A stretch of DNA of 64,000 bases from an uncultured Oscillospiraceae bacterium (GCA_900554335.1 USGT01000001.1:115631-179630), one strand, 5' to 3'; shown: positions 8,129 through 17,478, numbered from the stretch's first letter. The notes: generated from the letters alone by a model not told the origin. Numbers and translations are program-made.

Positions 8129-8791
8129 TTAAATGTTAAAAAAAGGCATGTGCGTTGCTTTAAGCACGAAATTGTAAAGCAAAGCTTGAGTTAAACCGAT
8201 GAACCCGTCGAAAACACCCAGAAGAATTAAAAGTATCATTACCCATGTGATTGCCGAAATGTTTCGGTAGTATTTAATCATTATTCTTTCAGGAATAAAA
8301 GACTGGATTATTTGGAACCCTGCCATTGGAGGGACGGGCAAAAGGTCGATTGCTGTGAGGTAAGTGCTTATTGAAATATAAGATAAAATGAATTTGCTAA
8401 TTAAAATTGCAACTGCGCTTGAAGATATGAAAGGCGTGAAATTTAGCAAAAATCCGCCAACCAAAGCTGCTAAAATATTTGCAATTGGTCCTGCAAGCGC
8501 AACGAAAACCATATCTCTGTGAGGATTTTCGAAATTATTTGGGTTTATGCTTACGGGTTTTGACCAACCGAAATTAAAAAGAAGCATGCAAATTGCCCCT
8601 GAAGCCGAAAAGTGCGCCAGAGGGTTAAGCGTTAAAGTTCCTTCGTTTTTCGCGGTGTCGTCGCCGAGCTGATAAGCCACCCATGCTTTGGCAAATTCAT
8701 GAAGCGGTAAAACCAAAAAGGTTATTATTAAAATTGCTATTATTTTTAAAATAAGGTCCGTAAATGTTAGTCCTGGTTGCAAAAACCACAT
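8129..8791 (-). CDS. M50 (site-2 protease)-family membrane protein with altered zinc motifs
   Basis: A 220-residue multi-pass membrane protein with the fold of the short bacterial site-2 protease family. The usual HExxH is H31-E32-F-A-K35, so the second zinc His is Lys; the C-terminal N-x-x-P-x-P-P-x-D-G motif reads DLLPVPPMAG, so the third ligand Asp is Ala157. LTLNPLAHFSASGAI and ALAGPIANILAAL are preserved. The normal enzyme cuts transmembrane helices inside the membrane; with two of three ligands lost this copy is probably inactive or has changed function. It lies between DUF2953 and SpoIID genes on the same strand. Confidence 0.85.
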   Translation of the reverse strand: MWFLQPGLTFTDLILKIIAILIITFLVLPLHEFAKAWVAYQLGDDTAKNEGTLTLNPLAHFSASGAICMLLFNFGWSKPVSINPNNFENPHRDMVFVALAGPIANILAALVGGFLLNFTPFISSSAVAILISKFILSYISISTYLTAIDLLPVPPMAGFQIIQSFIPERIMIKYYRNISAITWVMILLILLGVFDGFIGLTQALLYNFVLKATHMPFFNI

Positions 8792-8848
8792 TTTAAATTC
8801 ACCTCCCGGTAAGAACTATATCACACTTTGATATATAATTTCAAATAA

Positions 8849-9853
8849 TTATAAATTTTTTAGTTTAGATATTGAAGTATTAGGGTAATACCACGAAAGA
8901 ATTTGTTTGTAATCTGATCCGTTTTTTGCCATGTATTGTGCACCAGTTTGGCTCATTCCCACGCCGTGGCCGTAACCCTTCACCGTGAAAATAAATGAAT
9001 TTTTTTCTTGATTATAAGTTAAATCAAAATCAGATGAACGCAGCGAAAACATTTTGCGAATTTGCGTTCCTTTAAAGTTTTTTGAGCATATATTTATTTC
9101 TTTGACCATTCCTCCTTTGGTTCTTTCTGGCGTTTTTACCCAGCTTGAGGGCTCGCCTTCGAAAGTTAAATCTTTTTCTTGGCTTTTTAGAGCGTTTTTG
9201 AAGTCATCGAGTTTAATCTCAAGCGTAGTTTCGTAGTCTTTTGCGAGTTTGTCGCCTGGGCTTTCAACATTTGTCAAATATTTTAAATCTCCGCCGAAAA
9301 CATCTTCGCATTTTTCTGTTTCGCCTGAAGAAATTGCATGGTAAGCCGCCAAGATTAAATTCCCGTTTTCTTCTTCGATAACTTCCGGGAAGACTTCATC
9401 AACGCACTTTTTTATTTTTGAATAATATTTTTTGAAGTTGCTGTTCCATTTAGTCTTCATGCGTTCTTTGGGAATATAATTAAGCTGCTTTTCAGTGTTA
9501 ACGGTGAAGTCGTAGTTCTTATTCGAGGCTTTTGCCTTGGCTCTTTGCCTTGAAAAATAAGTGTAAGAAGCCACTGCCTGAGCTTTCAATGCTTCATTTT
9601 CATAGAGCGCTGGCATTTCGGAAGCAACAACCCCGCAAACGAAATCTTTGTCTTTAATTTTAATTATTTCCCCATTTGACTCGTCAAGAACTGAAAAAAA
9701 ATTCGATGAAACATTTTCTTCTTTTATTTCACTGCAGGATTCTTTTAAATTCAAATTTTTCTTTTTCCCGCAAACTGACAAAAGCGGTATGAAAATCATG
9801 AATATCATTAAAAAAAATAAAACAATAATTTTTCTTTGTAAGCGTTTACTCAT
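8849..9853 (-). CDS. spoIID: SpoIID/LytB-family protein
   Basis: A 334-residue protein with an N-terminal membrane anchor (about 9-28) and a SpoIID domain. Seen: VVASEMPALYENEALKAQAV (the active-site Glu in SEMP), ASYTYF, AAYHAISSGETE, and the C-terminal GYGHGVGMSQTGAQ motif. SpoIID is the lytic transglycosylase of the DMP engulfment complex, which degrades peptidoglycan at the septum. It starts at 9853 near GGACG. The symbol is given for the family; another SpoIID-like paralogue elsewhere in the genome could be the engulfment enzyme. Confidence 0.85.
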   Translation of the reverse strand: MSKRLQRKIIVLFFLMIFMIFIPLLSVCGKKKNLNLKESCSEIKEENVSSNFFSVLDESNGEIIKIKDKDFVCGVVASEMPALYENEALKAQAVASYTYFSRQRAKAKASNKNYDFTVNTEKQLNYIPKERMKTKWNSNFKKYYSKIKKCVDEVFPEVIEEENGNLILAAYHAISSGETEKCEDVFGGDLKYLTNVESPGDKLAKDYETTLEIKLDDFKNALKSQEKDLTFEGEPSSWVKTPERTKGGMVKEINICSKNFKGTQIRKMFSLRSSDFDLTYNQEKNSFIFTVKGYGHGVGMSQTGAQYMAKNGSDYKQILSWYYPNTSISKLKNL

Positions 9854-10027
9854 AATCGTGCACGTCCTTTGATTTTTTTAGTGTTATTAATGATTAAATT
9901 TAGCACAGTTGATGTTGACTTTAGGTTTGCCTTACTATAAACTGTAGTTATATATTGGCCGTATAATAATTTATATGGACGAGATATTTAAGTTATGTTC
10001 AAAAAATTAAATTGGGAGGTAGTAAAA

Positions 10028-10807
10028 TTGTTCTCTAAATTAATGTGGCTATTGTCAGGAATTTTAATCTTGGTGTTTGCACCTTTGAAAATCGCTTCAG
10101 CATTTTACCCGATGGATTTTGTCGAATCAGGTTATTTCACAGGGTTATTTTTAATTGTTTTGGTGGCTATGTATGTGGTTTCTAAAGTCACTAACGTGAA
10201 TATCGAAAACTTGGAAGTTAAAAGGAATATTCCGCTTGGAATTCTGAGCCTAATTATTTCGGCTTGCTTTTATTTCTGCATTTCAAGTTTTTTTCATGAC
10301 ACAACTCTTTACGACTTTGAATGGCAGCCGGTTTTGATGGCGCTTTTATCAATTTTTTCAATCGTAAGCTTTTTAATTATGGCGTTTGTTCATTTTTCAG
10401 GGAAAAACGTGTTCCCGCAACTTTCGTTTTTCTTGTTTTGCCCTGTTTTTTGGTTTGCGCTTGATATGATTCTTTTCCTTTCGATTCAAAACGATAATTC
10501 AGATATTTACGACATTGCCCTCACGGCGTTTTTAGCGCTTTTCTTCCTTTATTACACTCAAGTTTACTCAACTTCTTGCGAGCGAAATATTGTGAAGCTG
10601 ACTGTATTTTATGGTCTTCCTGCGTTTGCGCTCATGCTCATAAAATGCGTGCCAGTGATGATAAAGTGTTTAAATCACAGCGAAGAATTAAGCAATGCTC
10701 AAGTTTCAACTTGCGCTTTGGAAGCGGCAATTTCGTTTTATGTGCTTATTGTTGTTATTGAAGCATTCAAGCAAATTTCAGAAAGCAGTTTTGCGGAAAA
10801 CAAATAG
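10028..10807 (+). CDS. Multi-pass membrane protein of unknown function
   Basis: A hydrophobic protein of 259 residues with about seven transmembrane helices and short loops, ending in a polar FKQISESSFAENK tail. I place the start at TTG 10028, 8 bases after GGGAGG; an upstream ATG at 9995 has no ribosome binding site. No enzyme or transporter motifs are visible. It is divergent from spoIID and precedes the GAPDH gene. Function unknown. Confidence 0.7.
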   Translation: MFSKLMWLLSGILILVFAPLKIASAFYPMDFVESGYFTGLFLIVLVAMYVVSKVTNVNIENLEVKRNIPLGILSLIISACFYFCISSFFHDTTLYDFEWQPVLMALLSIFSIVSFLIMAFVHFSGKNVFPQLSFFLFCPVFWFALDMILFLSIQNDNSDIYDIALTAFLALFFLYYTQVYSTSCERNIVKLTVFYGLPAFALMLIKCVPVMIKCLNHSEELSNAQVSTCALEAAISFYVLIVVIEAFKQISESSFAENK

Positions 10808-10858
10808 GCTTTTAAACATATAATTAAAGTGTAAATTTTTTTAAAGAGGTGCTGGTTT

Positions 10859-11878
10859 ATGGCAATTAAAATAGGAATAAACGGTTTTGGAAGAATAGGA
10901 AGGATGGTTTTAAGAGCGGCTCTTGAAAGACCTCAGCTTTTTGAAGTCGTTGGAATCAACGACCCGTTTGTAACATCAGAATACATGGCTTATTTGATGA
11001 GCTACGATTCAGTTCACGGGAAGCTTAACCATGAAATTAAAGGCGAAAACGGAATTCTTTACATCGACGGAGCTCAAATTAACACTTTTTCTGAAAAATC
11101 TCCTGCGAATATTCCGTGGTCGCACGTTGGAGCTTCTTACATCGTTGAATCAACTGGCGTTTTCTGCACAACTGAGGCAGCTAGCGAACATTTAAAAGCA
11201 GGGGCTAAGAAAGTTGTTATTTCTGCTCCGGCTAAAGATAGCGTAACGCCAACCTTCGTTTGCGGTGTTAACCTTGAAAAATACGAAAAGAGCATGAATG
11301 TTGTTTCGAATGCTTCTTGCACAACGAACTGTTTAGCTCCTCTTGCCAAAGTTATAAATGATGAGTTTGGAATCGAAGAAGGCTTGATGACAACCGTTCA
11401 CGCAACGACTAATACTCAGTGCGCAGTTGATGGCCTTTCTAAAAAAGACTGGCGTGGCGGACGCGCTGCTGCGGGAAATATCATTCCTTCTTCAACTGGC
11501 GCCGCAAAGGCCGTTGGCCTAGTAATCCCTGAGCTTAAAGGCAAGCTCACTGGAATGTCTTTCAGGGTTCCTGTTTTGGATGTTTCGGTTGTTGACCTTA
11601 CTTGCAAAATTAAAAAAGCAGCTTGTGCATCTGATATTTTCTATGCTCTTAGGCTTGCTTCAGAAGGCAAAATGAAAGGAATTCTCGGCTACACCGACCA
11701 GCCTCTTGTTTCCAGCGATTTCATAGGCGACAGCAGAACCAGCATCTTTGATGAAAAAGCAAGCATAATGCTTAACGACAGATTCATCAAGCTCGTTTCA
11801 TGGTATGATAACGAATGGGCTTACAGTTGCAAGCTTCTTGATTTGATGGCTCATATGCACAGCGTTGACAATGCTTAA
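10859..11878 (+). CDS. gap: Glyceraldehyde-3-phosphate dehydrogenase, type I
   Basis: A 339-residue glycolytic enzyme converting glyceraldehyde-3-phosphate, phosphate and NAD+ to 1,3-bisphosphoglycerate. Seen: dinucleotide-binding GINGFGRIGRMVLRA at the N-terminus, catalytic Cys in SNASCTTNCLAP, catalytic His in VHATTN, and SWYDNEWAYS near the C-terminus. Length is normal. Start at 10859 follows AAAGAGGTG. A good terminator lies downstream, so it looks monocistronic. Confidence 0.96.
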   Translation: MAIKIGINGFGRIGRMVLRAALERPQLFEVVGINDPFVTSEYMAYLMSYDSVHGKLNHEIKGENGILYIDGAQINTFSEKSPANIPWSHVGASYIVESTGVFCTTEAASEHLKAGAKKVVISAPAKDSVTPTFVCGVNLEKYEKSMNVVSNASCTTNCLAPLAKVINDEFGIEEGLMTTVHATTNTQCAVDGLSKKDWRGGRAAAGNIIPSSTGAAKAVGLVIPELKGKLTGMSFRVPVLDVSVVDLTCKIKKAACASDIFYALRLASEGKMKGILGYTDQPLVSSDFIGDSRTSIFDEKASIMLNDRFIKLVSWYDNEWAYSCKLLDLMAHMHSVDNA

Positions 11879-11902
11879 GCGAATTTAATTAAAATAAAAG
11901 TT

Positions 11903-11935
11903 AAAGTCTCTTCGAAATGAAGGGGCTTTATTTTT
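11903..11935 (+). terminator. Intrinsic terminator after gap
   Basis: Hairpin AAAGTCTCTTC / GAAGGGGCTTT (with G-T pairs) and loop GAAAT, followed by TTATTTTTG. Confidence 0.75.
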
Positions 11936-11990
11936 GCAAAAAGTATGATAGAATGTTACTAGATTTAAATTTACACCGAGAGGTATTAAA

Positions 11991-13523
11991 ATGGGACTCT
12001 TAGAAGTAAAAAATATATCATATTCATATGCCGAAAAGGTTTTGTATAAAAACGCATCGTTTGAAGTTTTTAAGGGCGAGCATGTTGGCCTTGTGGGAAG
12101 AAACGGTTGCGGTAAAACAACGCTTCTTAACATGATTCGTGGAGAAGTTATGCCTGATGAGGGCGAGATAAAATGGCAGAAGGGAATAAGCGTTGGCTAC
12201 CTTGACCAATACATGAGCATTAGCGGTGAGCTTTCTATTTTGGAGTATTTAAAAACTGCGTTTGATCATCTTTATGAGATTGAAAAAGAGCTTAATTTAA
12301 TTTATGAAAAAATGGCTGCAGAGTTTTCCCAAGAGCTTTTTGACAAATCGATGGAATATCAAACGATTCTTGAAAATGCTGGCTTTTATGAAATTGAAGG
12401 CGAAACTCAAAAGGTCGCCGGAGGTTTGGGGCTTCTTTCGATAGGTCTTGATAGGCCTCTTAACAAGCTCAGTGGCGGGCAAAAAGAGAAAGTTATTCTT
12501 GCGAAGCTTCTTCTTCAAAAGCCTGAAATGATTTTGATGGATGAACCGACTAACTTCCTTGATAAAGAGCATGTTGATTGGCTTAAGGGCTATCTTAAAA
12601 ATTTTAAAGGGGCTTTTATTGTCATATCTCATGATTTTGATTTCCTTGACGAAATAACCACGGCTATTCTTGACATAGAATTCGGCACAGTTAAAAAATA
12701 TCCCGGTAACTTCACTAAGTTCCTTAAAATTAAGAAAATTCAGAAAGAAACTTATTTGAAGGAATTTAAATCTCAGCAAAAAGAAATAAAAAAACACGAA
12801 GAATTCATTGCGAAAAACCGCGTTAGGGCTTCGACCGCACGCCAAGCGCAAAGCCGGATAAAACTTCTTAACAAAATGAAGAAAATCCCACCGCCTGAAA
12901 CTGCCGCAAAGCCTAGATTTTCTTTTAAGTGTTTGCCTGTTGAAGAAGAAAAATCTTTGATTGTTAAAGATTTAAAAGTTGGCTACACGAAAGCTTTGCT
13001 TCCAAGGCTTAATTTCGAAGTTAAATCGCGCGAAAAGGTGGTTATCACTGGTTTTAACGGCATTGGCAAATCAACATTGCTTAAAACTTTGGTTGGAGAA
13101 ATTCGCCCGCTTGGAGGATTTTATTATTTCACGGAAAACACGAAAATAGCATATTTTGAGCAGGAACTTCATTGGGAGAACCCGGATGTTTCACCGCTTG
13201 AATGGATTTCTGATAAATTTCCGAAGATGCTTAACAGCGAAATAAGGAAATTCCTCTCTCTTTGCGGGCTTAAAGCAGAATACGCCTTTCAACCGCTTAA
13301 AACATTGAGCGGTGGGGAACAAGCGAAAGTTAAAATTTGCGCACTTATGATTCAAAAATGCAATTTTCTAATTCTCGATGAGCCAACGAATCATCTTGAT
13401 GCTGATTCAAAGGAAGTTTTGAAAAATGAACTTTCAAAATGGCCTGGGGCTTTGATTTTAGTTTCGCACGAAAAGAAATTTTACAATGATTGGTGCGATA
13501 GAGTTATTGACATAAAAAAATAG
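11991..13523 (+). CDS. ABC-F family ATPase
   Basis: A 510-residue protein with two ABC ATPase domains and no membrane segments. Walker A motifs GRNGCGKTT and GFNGIGKST, signatures LSGGQKEKV and LSGGEQAKV, Walker B-DEPTNFLD and DEPTNHLD. The inter-domain linker (about 245-310) is Lys/Arg-rich and contains the KHEEFIAKNRVRASTARQAQ-like segment typical of the P-site tRNA interaction motif. ABC-F proteins bind the ribosomal E site; members act in translation or protect ribosomes from antibiotics. The exact subfamily cannot be assigned by eye. Confidence 0.93.
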   Translation: MGLLEVKNISYSYAEKVLYKNASFEVFKGEHVGLVGRNGCGKTTLLNMIRGEVMPDEGEIKWQKGISVGYLDQYMSISGELSILEYLKTAFDHLYEIEKELNLIYEKMAAEFSQELFDKSMEYQTILENAGFYEIEGETQKVAGGLGLLSIGLDRPLNKLSGGQKEKVILAKLLLQKPEMILMDEPTNFLDKEHVDWLKGYLKNFKGAFIVISHDFDFLDEITTAILDIEFGTVKKYPGNFTKFLKIKKIQKETYLKEFKSQQKEIKKHEEFIAKNRVRASTARQAQSRIKLLNKMKKIPPPETAAKPRFSFKCLPVEEEKSLIVKDLKVGYTKALLPRLNFEVKSREKVVITGFNGIGKSTLLKTLVGEIRPLGGFYYFTENTKIAYFEQELHWENPDVSPLEWISDKFPKMLNSEIRKFLSLCGLKAEYAFQPLKTLSGGEQAKVKICALMIQKCNFLILDEPTNHLDADSKEVLKNELSKWPGALILVSHEKKFYNDWCDRVIDIKK

Positions 13524-13571
13524 TCATGTGATTTCAAAATTACTAATTCATAAAATATGGGAGGAATGAAA

Positions 13572-14240
13572 ATGAGTTTTATTGATAATGCTTTAAAAGC
13601 AAGTGCTACGGCTTGTCTGGCTGCTGTTACTGTCACGCTGGGAGTTACCGTGGTAGGAAGCGTGGTTTACGGCCCTAGAATTGCCAGAAGTGTTATTGAC
13701 GCTTCAAATGGAGTGGCCAGAGTGAGCAATTTAGCTGGAAATGTGATGATTTCCACAGATGAAAGTATTAGAATAATAAATGCTAACCTCAGCAAAGTTT
13801 GCAAATCGGCTTCTATTTCGATGGAGGCCGTTGCGGATACGCTTGAGATTCTTGCTGTTAAAATAAAAGACCCTGATGACAAGAACAAAGAAGAGATACA
13901 TCAGCTTATGAGTTCTATTGTTAAAGTTGTGGATACAATTGCAAACAAAGCGGGCGAATTTAACGTTAAGGAAATAAATGAGTCTGTAGATGTGATTAAG
14001 AATGTTGTGACACAGCTTAATGACGGGCTTAATGATATTTTTATTGAATGCGACAAAGGCAAAAGGCTTAATATAGCCACAGCTTCAGGATTATTTAAAT
14101 TTCTTAGAGAAAGTTTTAATGTGACAAACAGCACTGTAAACACGCCTAGAGCTACTACGCCTTGTGTTAGCGGCAACACCCCTCGTAGCAGAGGAAAATC
14201 ACCGATTACTGTTAATAGTGATTATAATAAACAGTCGTAA
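13572..14240 (+). CDS. Membrane-anchored helical protein, unknown
   Basis: A 222-residue protein: one N-terminal hydrophobic helix (about 8-36, Ala/Val/Thr-rich), then a long amphipathic helical region (about 45-170) without Pro, resembling DUF948-type coiled proteins, and a disordered Thr/Pro/Ser-rich tail. I place the start at ATG 13572 (MSFIDN) because GGGAGG at 13559-13564 is spaced for it. A strong terminator follows. Not recognised beyond this architecture. Confidence 0.7.
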   Translation: MSFIDNALKASATACLAAVTVTLGVTVVGSVVYGPRIARSVIDASNGVARVSNLAGNVMISTDESIRIINANLSKVCKSASISMEAVADTLEILAVKIKDPDDKNKEEIHQLMSSIVKVVDTIANKAGEFNVKEINESVDVIKNVVTQLNDGLNDIFIECDKGKRLNIATASGLFKFLRESFNVTNSTVNTPRATTPCVSGNTPRSRGKSPITVNSDYNKQS

Positions 14241-14248
14241 TAATTAAA

Positions 14249-14290
14249 CCCCTATGCAATAGCTTTTGCACAGGGGAGTTTTTATTTTTT
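14249..14290. terminator. Intrinsic terminator between convergent genes
   Basis: Hairpin CCCCTATGCAA / TTGCACAGGGG followed by GTTTTTATTTTTTATTTT. It ends the membrane-anchored protein gene and overlaps the 3' end of the convergent gene. Confidence 0.8.
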
Positions 14291-14734
14291 ATTTTGAAGC
14301 ATGCTGCGAACTTTTCTTATTTCTGAAAGTGAATTTGTTACTGCATCGTCAAGGTCTTTCATAATGTTCACTGCATATTCATCGCTTGATTTTTTAAGAC
14401 TTCTTGCTTGTTCGGTTGCCTCGTTTATAATTGCTTCAGCTTGCGCTTTAGAAGCTTTCACGATTTCATTTTGGTTTATGAGCTGCCTTACTTTTTCTTC
14501 CGAAGTTTTCATGATGGATTCAGCTTCAGTTCTTGCTCTATCTATAATTTCAGAGCGGTCTTGAACTATTTTTTTAGCTTGAACTATTTCCATTGGAAGA
14601 TTTTCTTTTACGTCGTTTATCATTTTCATTATGTTTTTTGTGTCTACTAAAACTTTGCCGCCTGACATAGGTAGCTGCCATGCAGCTTCTAATTCTTCTT
14701 CAATGCCGGATATTAATTTTTCTATGCTTGTCAT
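14282..14734 (-). CDS. Coiled-coil protein of conserved clostridial type (ATP synthase B/DivIVA-like)
   Basis: A 150-residue soluble protein, nearly all helix. After a short N-terminal region with ELEAAWQLPMSGGKVLVD it forms a long coiled coil rich in Ala, Glu and Gln (about 40-135). Such proteins sit next to rsmD and coaD in many Clostridia and are labelled ATPase or vacuolar ATPase subunit H only because of coiled-coil similarity. No ATPase motif is present. Start at 14734 follows AAGGAGG. It is downstream of rsmD on the same strand. Confidence 0.8.
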   Translation of the reverse strand: MTSIEKLISGIEEELEAAWQLPMSGGKVLVDTKNIMKMINDVKENLPMEIVQAKKIVQDRSEIIDRARTEAESIMKTSEEKVRQLINQNEIVKASKAQAEAIINEATEQARSLKKSSDEYAVNIMKDLDDAVTNSLSEIRKVRSMLQNKK

Positions 14735-14758
14735 AGGGCTTCCTCCTTGTTTTTGTGC

Positions 14759-15301
14759 TTAATTGGTTTTTTCATACAAATTCAACGATATTTTACCATA
14801 ATGATACTTTTTTCGCAAATAAAATTTTTCGTTGTCAATGCCAATTTCTTTGGAAGTTAAGCTTTCTATGGCAATTACTTCCGGTAAATATTTCAAATTC
14901 ATAATATTTTTTATGCAATCATCTAATAATTCTGCGTTTTGATATGGCGGATCTAGAAATATTATATCAAATTTTAAATCTTCGTTTTCAAGATATTTAA
15001 CAGCATCTTGGCAATAAACTTCTATATTGTTTTGATTTTTTATCTTACTCACATTTTTCTTTACGAGCGATGCCGTTTTTTCATCTTTTTCAATAATTAC
15101 TATTCTTCCCGCTCCTTGGCTGAAAGCTTCTATTCCGATTTGGCCTGTTCCGCCGAAAAGATCTAAAAATGATTTCCCTTGAATTTTGAATCTTAAAATA
15201 TCAAAGAGGGACTTTTTTATGCGGTCTTTTGTTGGCCTTAAATCTGGGTTTTTAGCGGATTCCAGCTTTAAACCTCTTATGTTTCCTGAAATTACTTGCA
15301 T
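14759..15301 (-). CDS. rsmD: 16S rRNA (guanine966-N2)-methyltransferase
   Basis: A 180-residue Rossmann-fold SAM methyltransferase. Seen: RPTKDRIKKSLFDIL near the N-terminus, SAM motif LDLFGGTGQIGIEAFSQGA, and catalytic DPPY in IIFLDPPYQNAEL. It methylates G966 (E. coli numbering) of 16S rRNA in the small subunit head. Length is normal. It is 11 bases downstream of the cyclophilin gene and 24 bases upstream of the coiled-coil gene, all on the minus strand. Confidence 0.93.
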   Translation of the reverse strand: MQVISGNIRGLKLESAKNPDLRPTKDRIKKSLFDILRFKIQGKSFLDLFGGTGQIGIEAFSQGAGRIVIIEKDEKTASLVKKNVSKIKNQNNIEVYCQDAVKYLENEDLKFDIIFLDPPYQNAELLDDCIKNIMNLKYLPEVIAIESLTSKEIGIDNEKFYLRKKYHYGKISLNLYEKTN

Positions 15302-15312
15302 TAAATCACCTT

Positions 15313-16122
15313 TTAATTTTCCGATTGATAATTGCTAAAGGTTATTTTTTCTATTTTAACTTCTTCAAGCGGCCTGTTATCTTGCGGGTTTGTTTCAACG
15401 TTTGAAATTTTATTAACTGTTTCAAGGCCTTCAAAAACTTGAGCGAAAACGGTGTGGCCTTCTTTAGCAGTGCTGTAGTAGCCGTCAAGCGAAGGTGAAC
15501 CGCCGTTTTCTTTATAAAGATTTTTAATTTCATCAGTTATTTTAGACATATCAACTGTTTTGCCGTAAGTCATAGTGAATTTTCTTGGGCTTTTTTTGTA
15601 TTCTTCATAGCTTTTTTCAAATTCGTCCCAGCCGATAAATTCCTTCGGGTCTTGGTAATTAATGAAAAATTGGCTTCCGTTGGTGCTTCGGCCTCTGTTA
15701 GCCATTGAAACGGCTCCAGTTATATTGAACAAGCTCTTTGAAAATTCATCTTCAAAATTTTTGCCCCAAATGCTCTCTCCGCCGGTTCCTGTTCCGGTTG
15801 GGTCGCCTGATTGAATCATGAAGTTTTTTATAATTCTGTGGAAAATAACGTTGTCGTAGTAGCCTTTTGAAGCTAAAGTTTTAAAGTTTTCAACTGCTTT
15901 TGGTGCAGCTTCGGGGAAGAACCTCATTTTCATTTCGCCGAGGTTTGTTTTAATCGTTGCGATTTCTTCGCCGTTTGCAGGTTTTTCAAGTTGATAGCCT
16001 ACTTTTAAATCATCGGTTTTCGAAGATTGCGTTTGTTTTTTGCCGTTTGCCACTAAAAAGTAAACTGAAACTGCTGAAATAAGCGCTACGAGTGATAAAA
16101 TTACTATTGTTGATTTTTTCAT
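15313..16122 (-). CDS. Membrane-anchored cyclophilin-type peptidyl-prolyl isomerase
   Basis: A 269-residue protein with an N-terminal membrane anchor or signal peptide (about 5-25) and a cyclophilin domain on the outer face. Seen: AVENFKTLASKGYYDNVIFHRIIKNFMIQSGDP (residues about 80-112), GAVSMANRG, SQFFIN, and HTVFAQVFEG. It catalyses cis-trans isomerisation of Xaa-Pro bonds, probably on exported proteins. An insertion between the SQFFIN and VFAQV elements (about 60 residues) makes it longer than the minimal cyclophilin. Start at 16122 follows GGAAAGGGAAG. Confidence 0.92.
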   Translation of the reverse strand: MKKSTIVILSLVALISAVSVYFLVANGKKQTQSSKTDDLKVGYQLEKPANGEEIATIKTNLGEMKMRFFPEAAPKAVENFKTLASKGYYDNVIFHRIIKNFMIQSGDPTGTGTGGESIWGKNFEDEFSKSLFNITGAVSMANRGRSTNGSQFFINYQDPKEFIGWDEFEKSYEEYKKSPRKFTMTYGKTVDMSKITDEIKNLYKENGGSPSLDGYYSTAKEGHTVFAQVFEGLETVNKISNVETNPQDNRPLEEVKIEKITFSNYQSEN

Positions 16123-16372
16123 TCTGCTTCCCTTTCCTTTGTTTAATGTGTTTCACTTCAAATTATACATTAAATTCGTTTTTAGCACAATAAAATATTT
16201 TGCACTAGCCTTGAGTTTGCCAGCAGACTTAATTTTTTTTATTAAGTTTAATACTAAATTTGGCTAAAACGCTGCTTTTTAATTTAAGTATATAAACTTA
16301 TTTTGTTTCATTGAAAGAAGGTTAATTTTGTAGTAGAGTTAAATAGTATGAAAATGAAGGGAGGGTTATTTT

Positions 16373-16963
16373 TTGAAAAAGTTTTTGGCGTGCGTTTGTG
16401 CGCTGATGTTTGCTTTTAGTTCGAGCGCTTTTGCGTCGACGGGTTATGTTAGTGTTGTGAAAAAAATCAAAGAATCTAAAGAGTATAATCAACTCAAAGA
16501 ACATAAGAAACATTATTTTAAGCATATAAAAAAACGGAAAATTATTATTGATTATAAATACGAAATTATGGATGATGGAACGGCCGTGGTTAAAAGTCCT
16601 TCTGGCGAAATGCTTTTTAAATTTAAAGATAAATCTATTTTTGATTCCAGCAACAAAGAAGTTGCAACATATAACGATGAATGCTTTGTTTATAAAGAAA
16701 CGGACTTAACTATGATTATGCTTAACCCCAACGGGGAAATTTTCGAATCTCACAATGTTGAAAATAAATCTGAAAGCTTCAAAAGTTTTAAAAGAGGCAG
16801 GATTGGCGAAGGTTCAACCACTCAATTAAGCGCAATTTATAAGAAAAAACATAAAATTTGCCAGTTTAATAAGTGTATTCCAAAGGTAATCGCTGTTTTT
16901 ATTTCTTTGATGGAAGATTTAAACCTTGTTAATACTACCGGTCTTGGAAGTATTGGCTTTTAA
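16373..16963 (+). CDS. Secreted protein of unknown function
   Basis: A 196-residue protein with a signal peptide (MKKFLACVCALMFAFSSSAF, likely cut after AFA near residue 22). The mature part is hydrophilic with several short beta-prone stretches (MLFKFKDKSIFDSSNKEVAT) and few cysteines. Start is TTG 16373 behind GGGAGG. No domain recognised. A perfect 8-bp hairpin lies between it and the next gene, suggesting coupled expression or RNA processing. Confidence 0.65.
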   Translation: MKKFLACVCALMFAFSSSAFASTGYVSVVKKIKESKEYNQLKEHKKHYFKHIKKRKIIIDYKYEIMDDGTAVVKSPSGEMLFKFKDKSIFDSSNKEVATYNDECFVYKETDLTMIMLNPNGEIFESHNVENKSESFKSFKRGRIGEGSTTQLSAIYKKKHKICQFNKCIPKVIAVFISLMEDLNLVNTTGLGSIGF

Positions 16964-16994
16964 CATAATGTGGCCTTCTGAATATGATGATTAT

Positions 16995-17019
16995 AGAGGC
17001 TTAAACAGAGAAAGCCTCT
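16995..17019 (+). other. Intergenic RNA hairpin without T-run
   Basis: AGAGGCTT and AAGCCTCT form a perfect 8-bp stem around a 9-base loop. No U-tract follows, so it is not a standard terminator; it may stabilise or process the transcript covering the two flanking genes. Confidence 0.45.
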
Positions 17020-17056
17020 GAAGCATAGCTTAAAATATTTAAGGAGGTCAATACTA

Positions 17057-17413
17057 ATGGAGTATGAAAAAGGTTATGGCCATCGCCCAGAATTTTGCCC
17101 TGCACTTGGGTTTCAAGATGTAATGGTCGGTGTTCCTGTAGAAGTTAAACCTTTCGCAGAGGTTGGGAAAGTTAAATTAGAGTGTCTTGGCAAGCCTATT
17201 ATTCGCAAAGGCACGACACATTGCGAAGGAAAGCACAAAGAAACGTGCAAATTCACTATAAGCCAAAAAATGAGAATTGAAGTTCCGGTGGCATTTAGTG
17301 CAAAAACTGAAGTAGGCCCTGCAATGGTTGATTGCAAATGCCGTGAACACATGGAAGAAATGCACGAAGAAGAAGGATGTAAAGAGCCTGGATGTATGGG
17401 AATGATAGGATAG
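17057..17413 (+). CDS. Cys-rich DUF3794/SPOCS-like protein (possible spore coat)
   Basis: A 118-residue protein with nine cysteines, no signal peptide, and a VPVEVKPFAEVGKVKLECLG segment that resembles the repeat of DUF3794/SPOCS proteins (SipL, spore coat morphogenesis). The tail is Glu/Cys/Gly-rich (HEEEGCKEPGC). Start at 17057 has a strong AAGGAGG site. Similar small Cys-rich proteins are found in clostridial spore coats, so a coat role is plausible but inferred. A terminator lies downstream. Confidence 0.6.
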   Translation: MEYEKGYGHRPEFCPALGFQDVMVGVPVEVKPFAEVGKVKLECLGKPIIRKGTTHCEGKHKETCKFTISQKMRIEVPVAFSAKTEVGPAMVDCKCREHMEEMHEEEGCKEPGCMGMIG

Positions 17414-17478
17414 AATAATATAAAAATTCTTTAGTTGGTAAATATGATATATACACATTATATATATTTTTAAAATAG

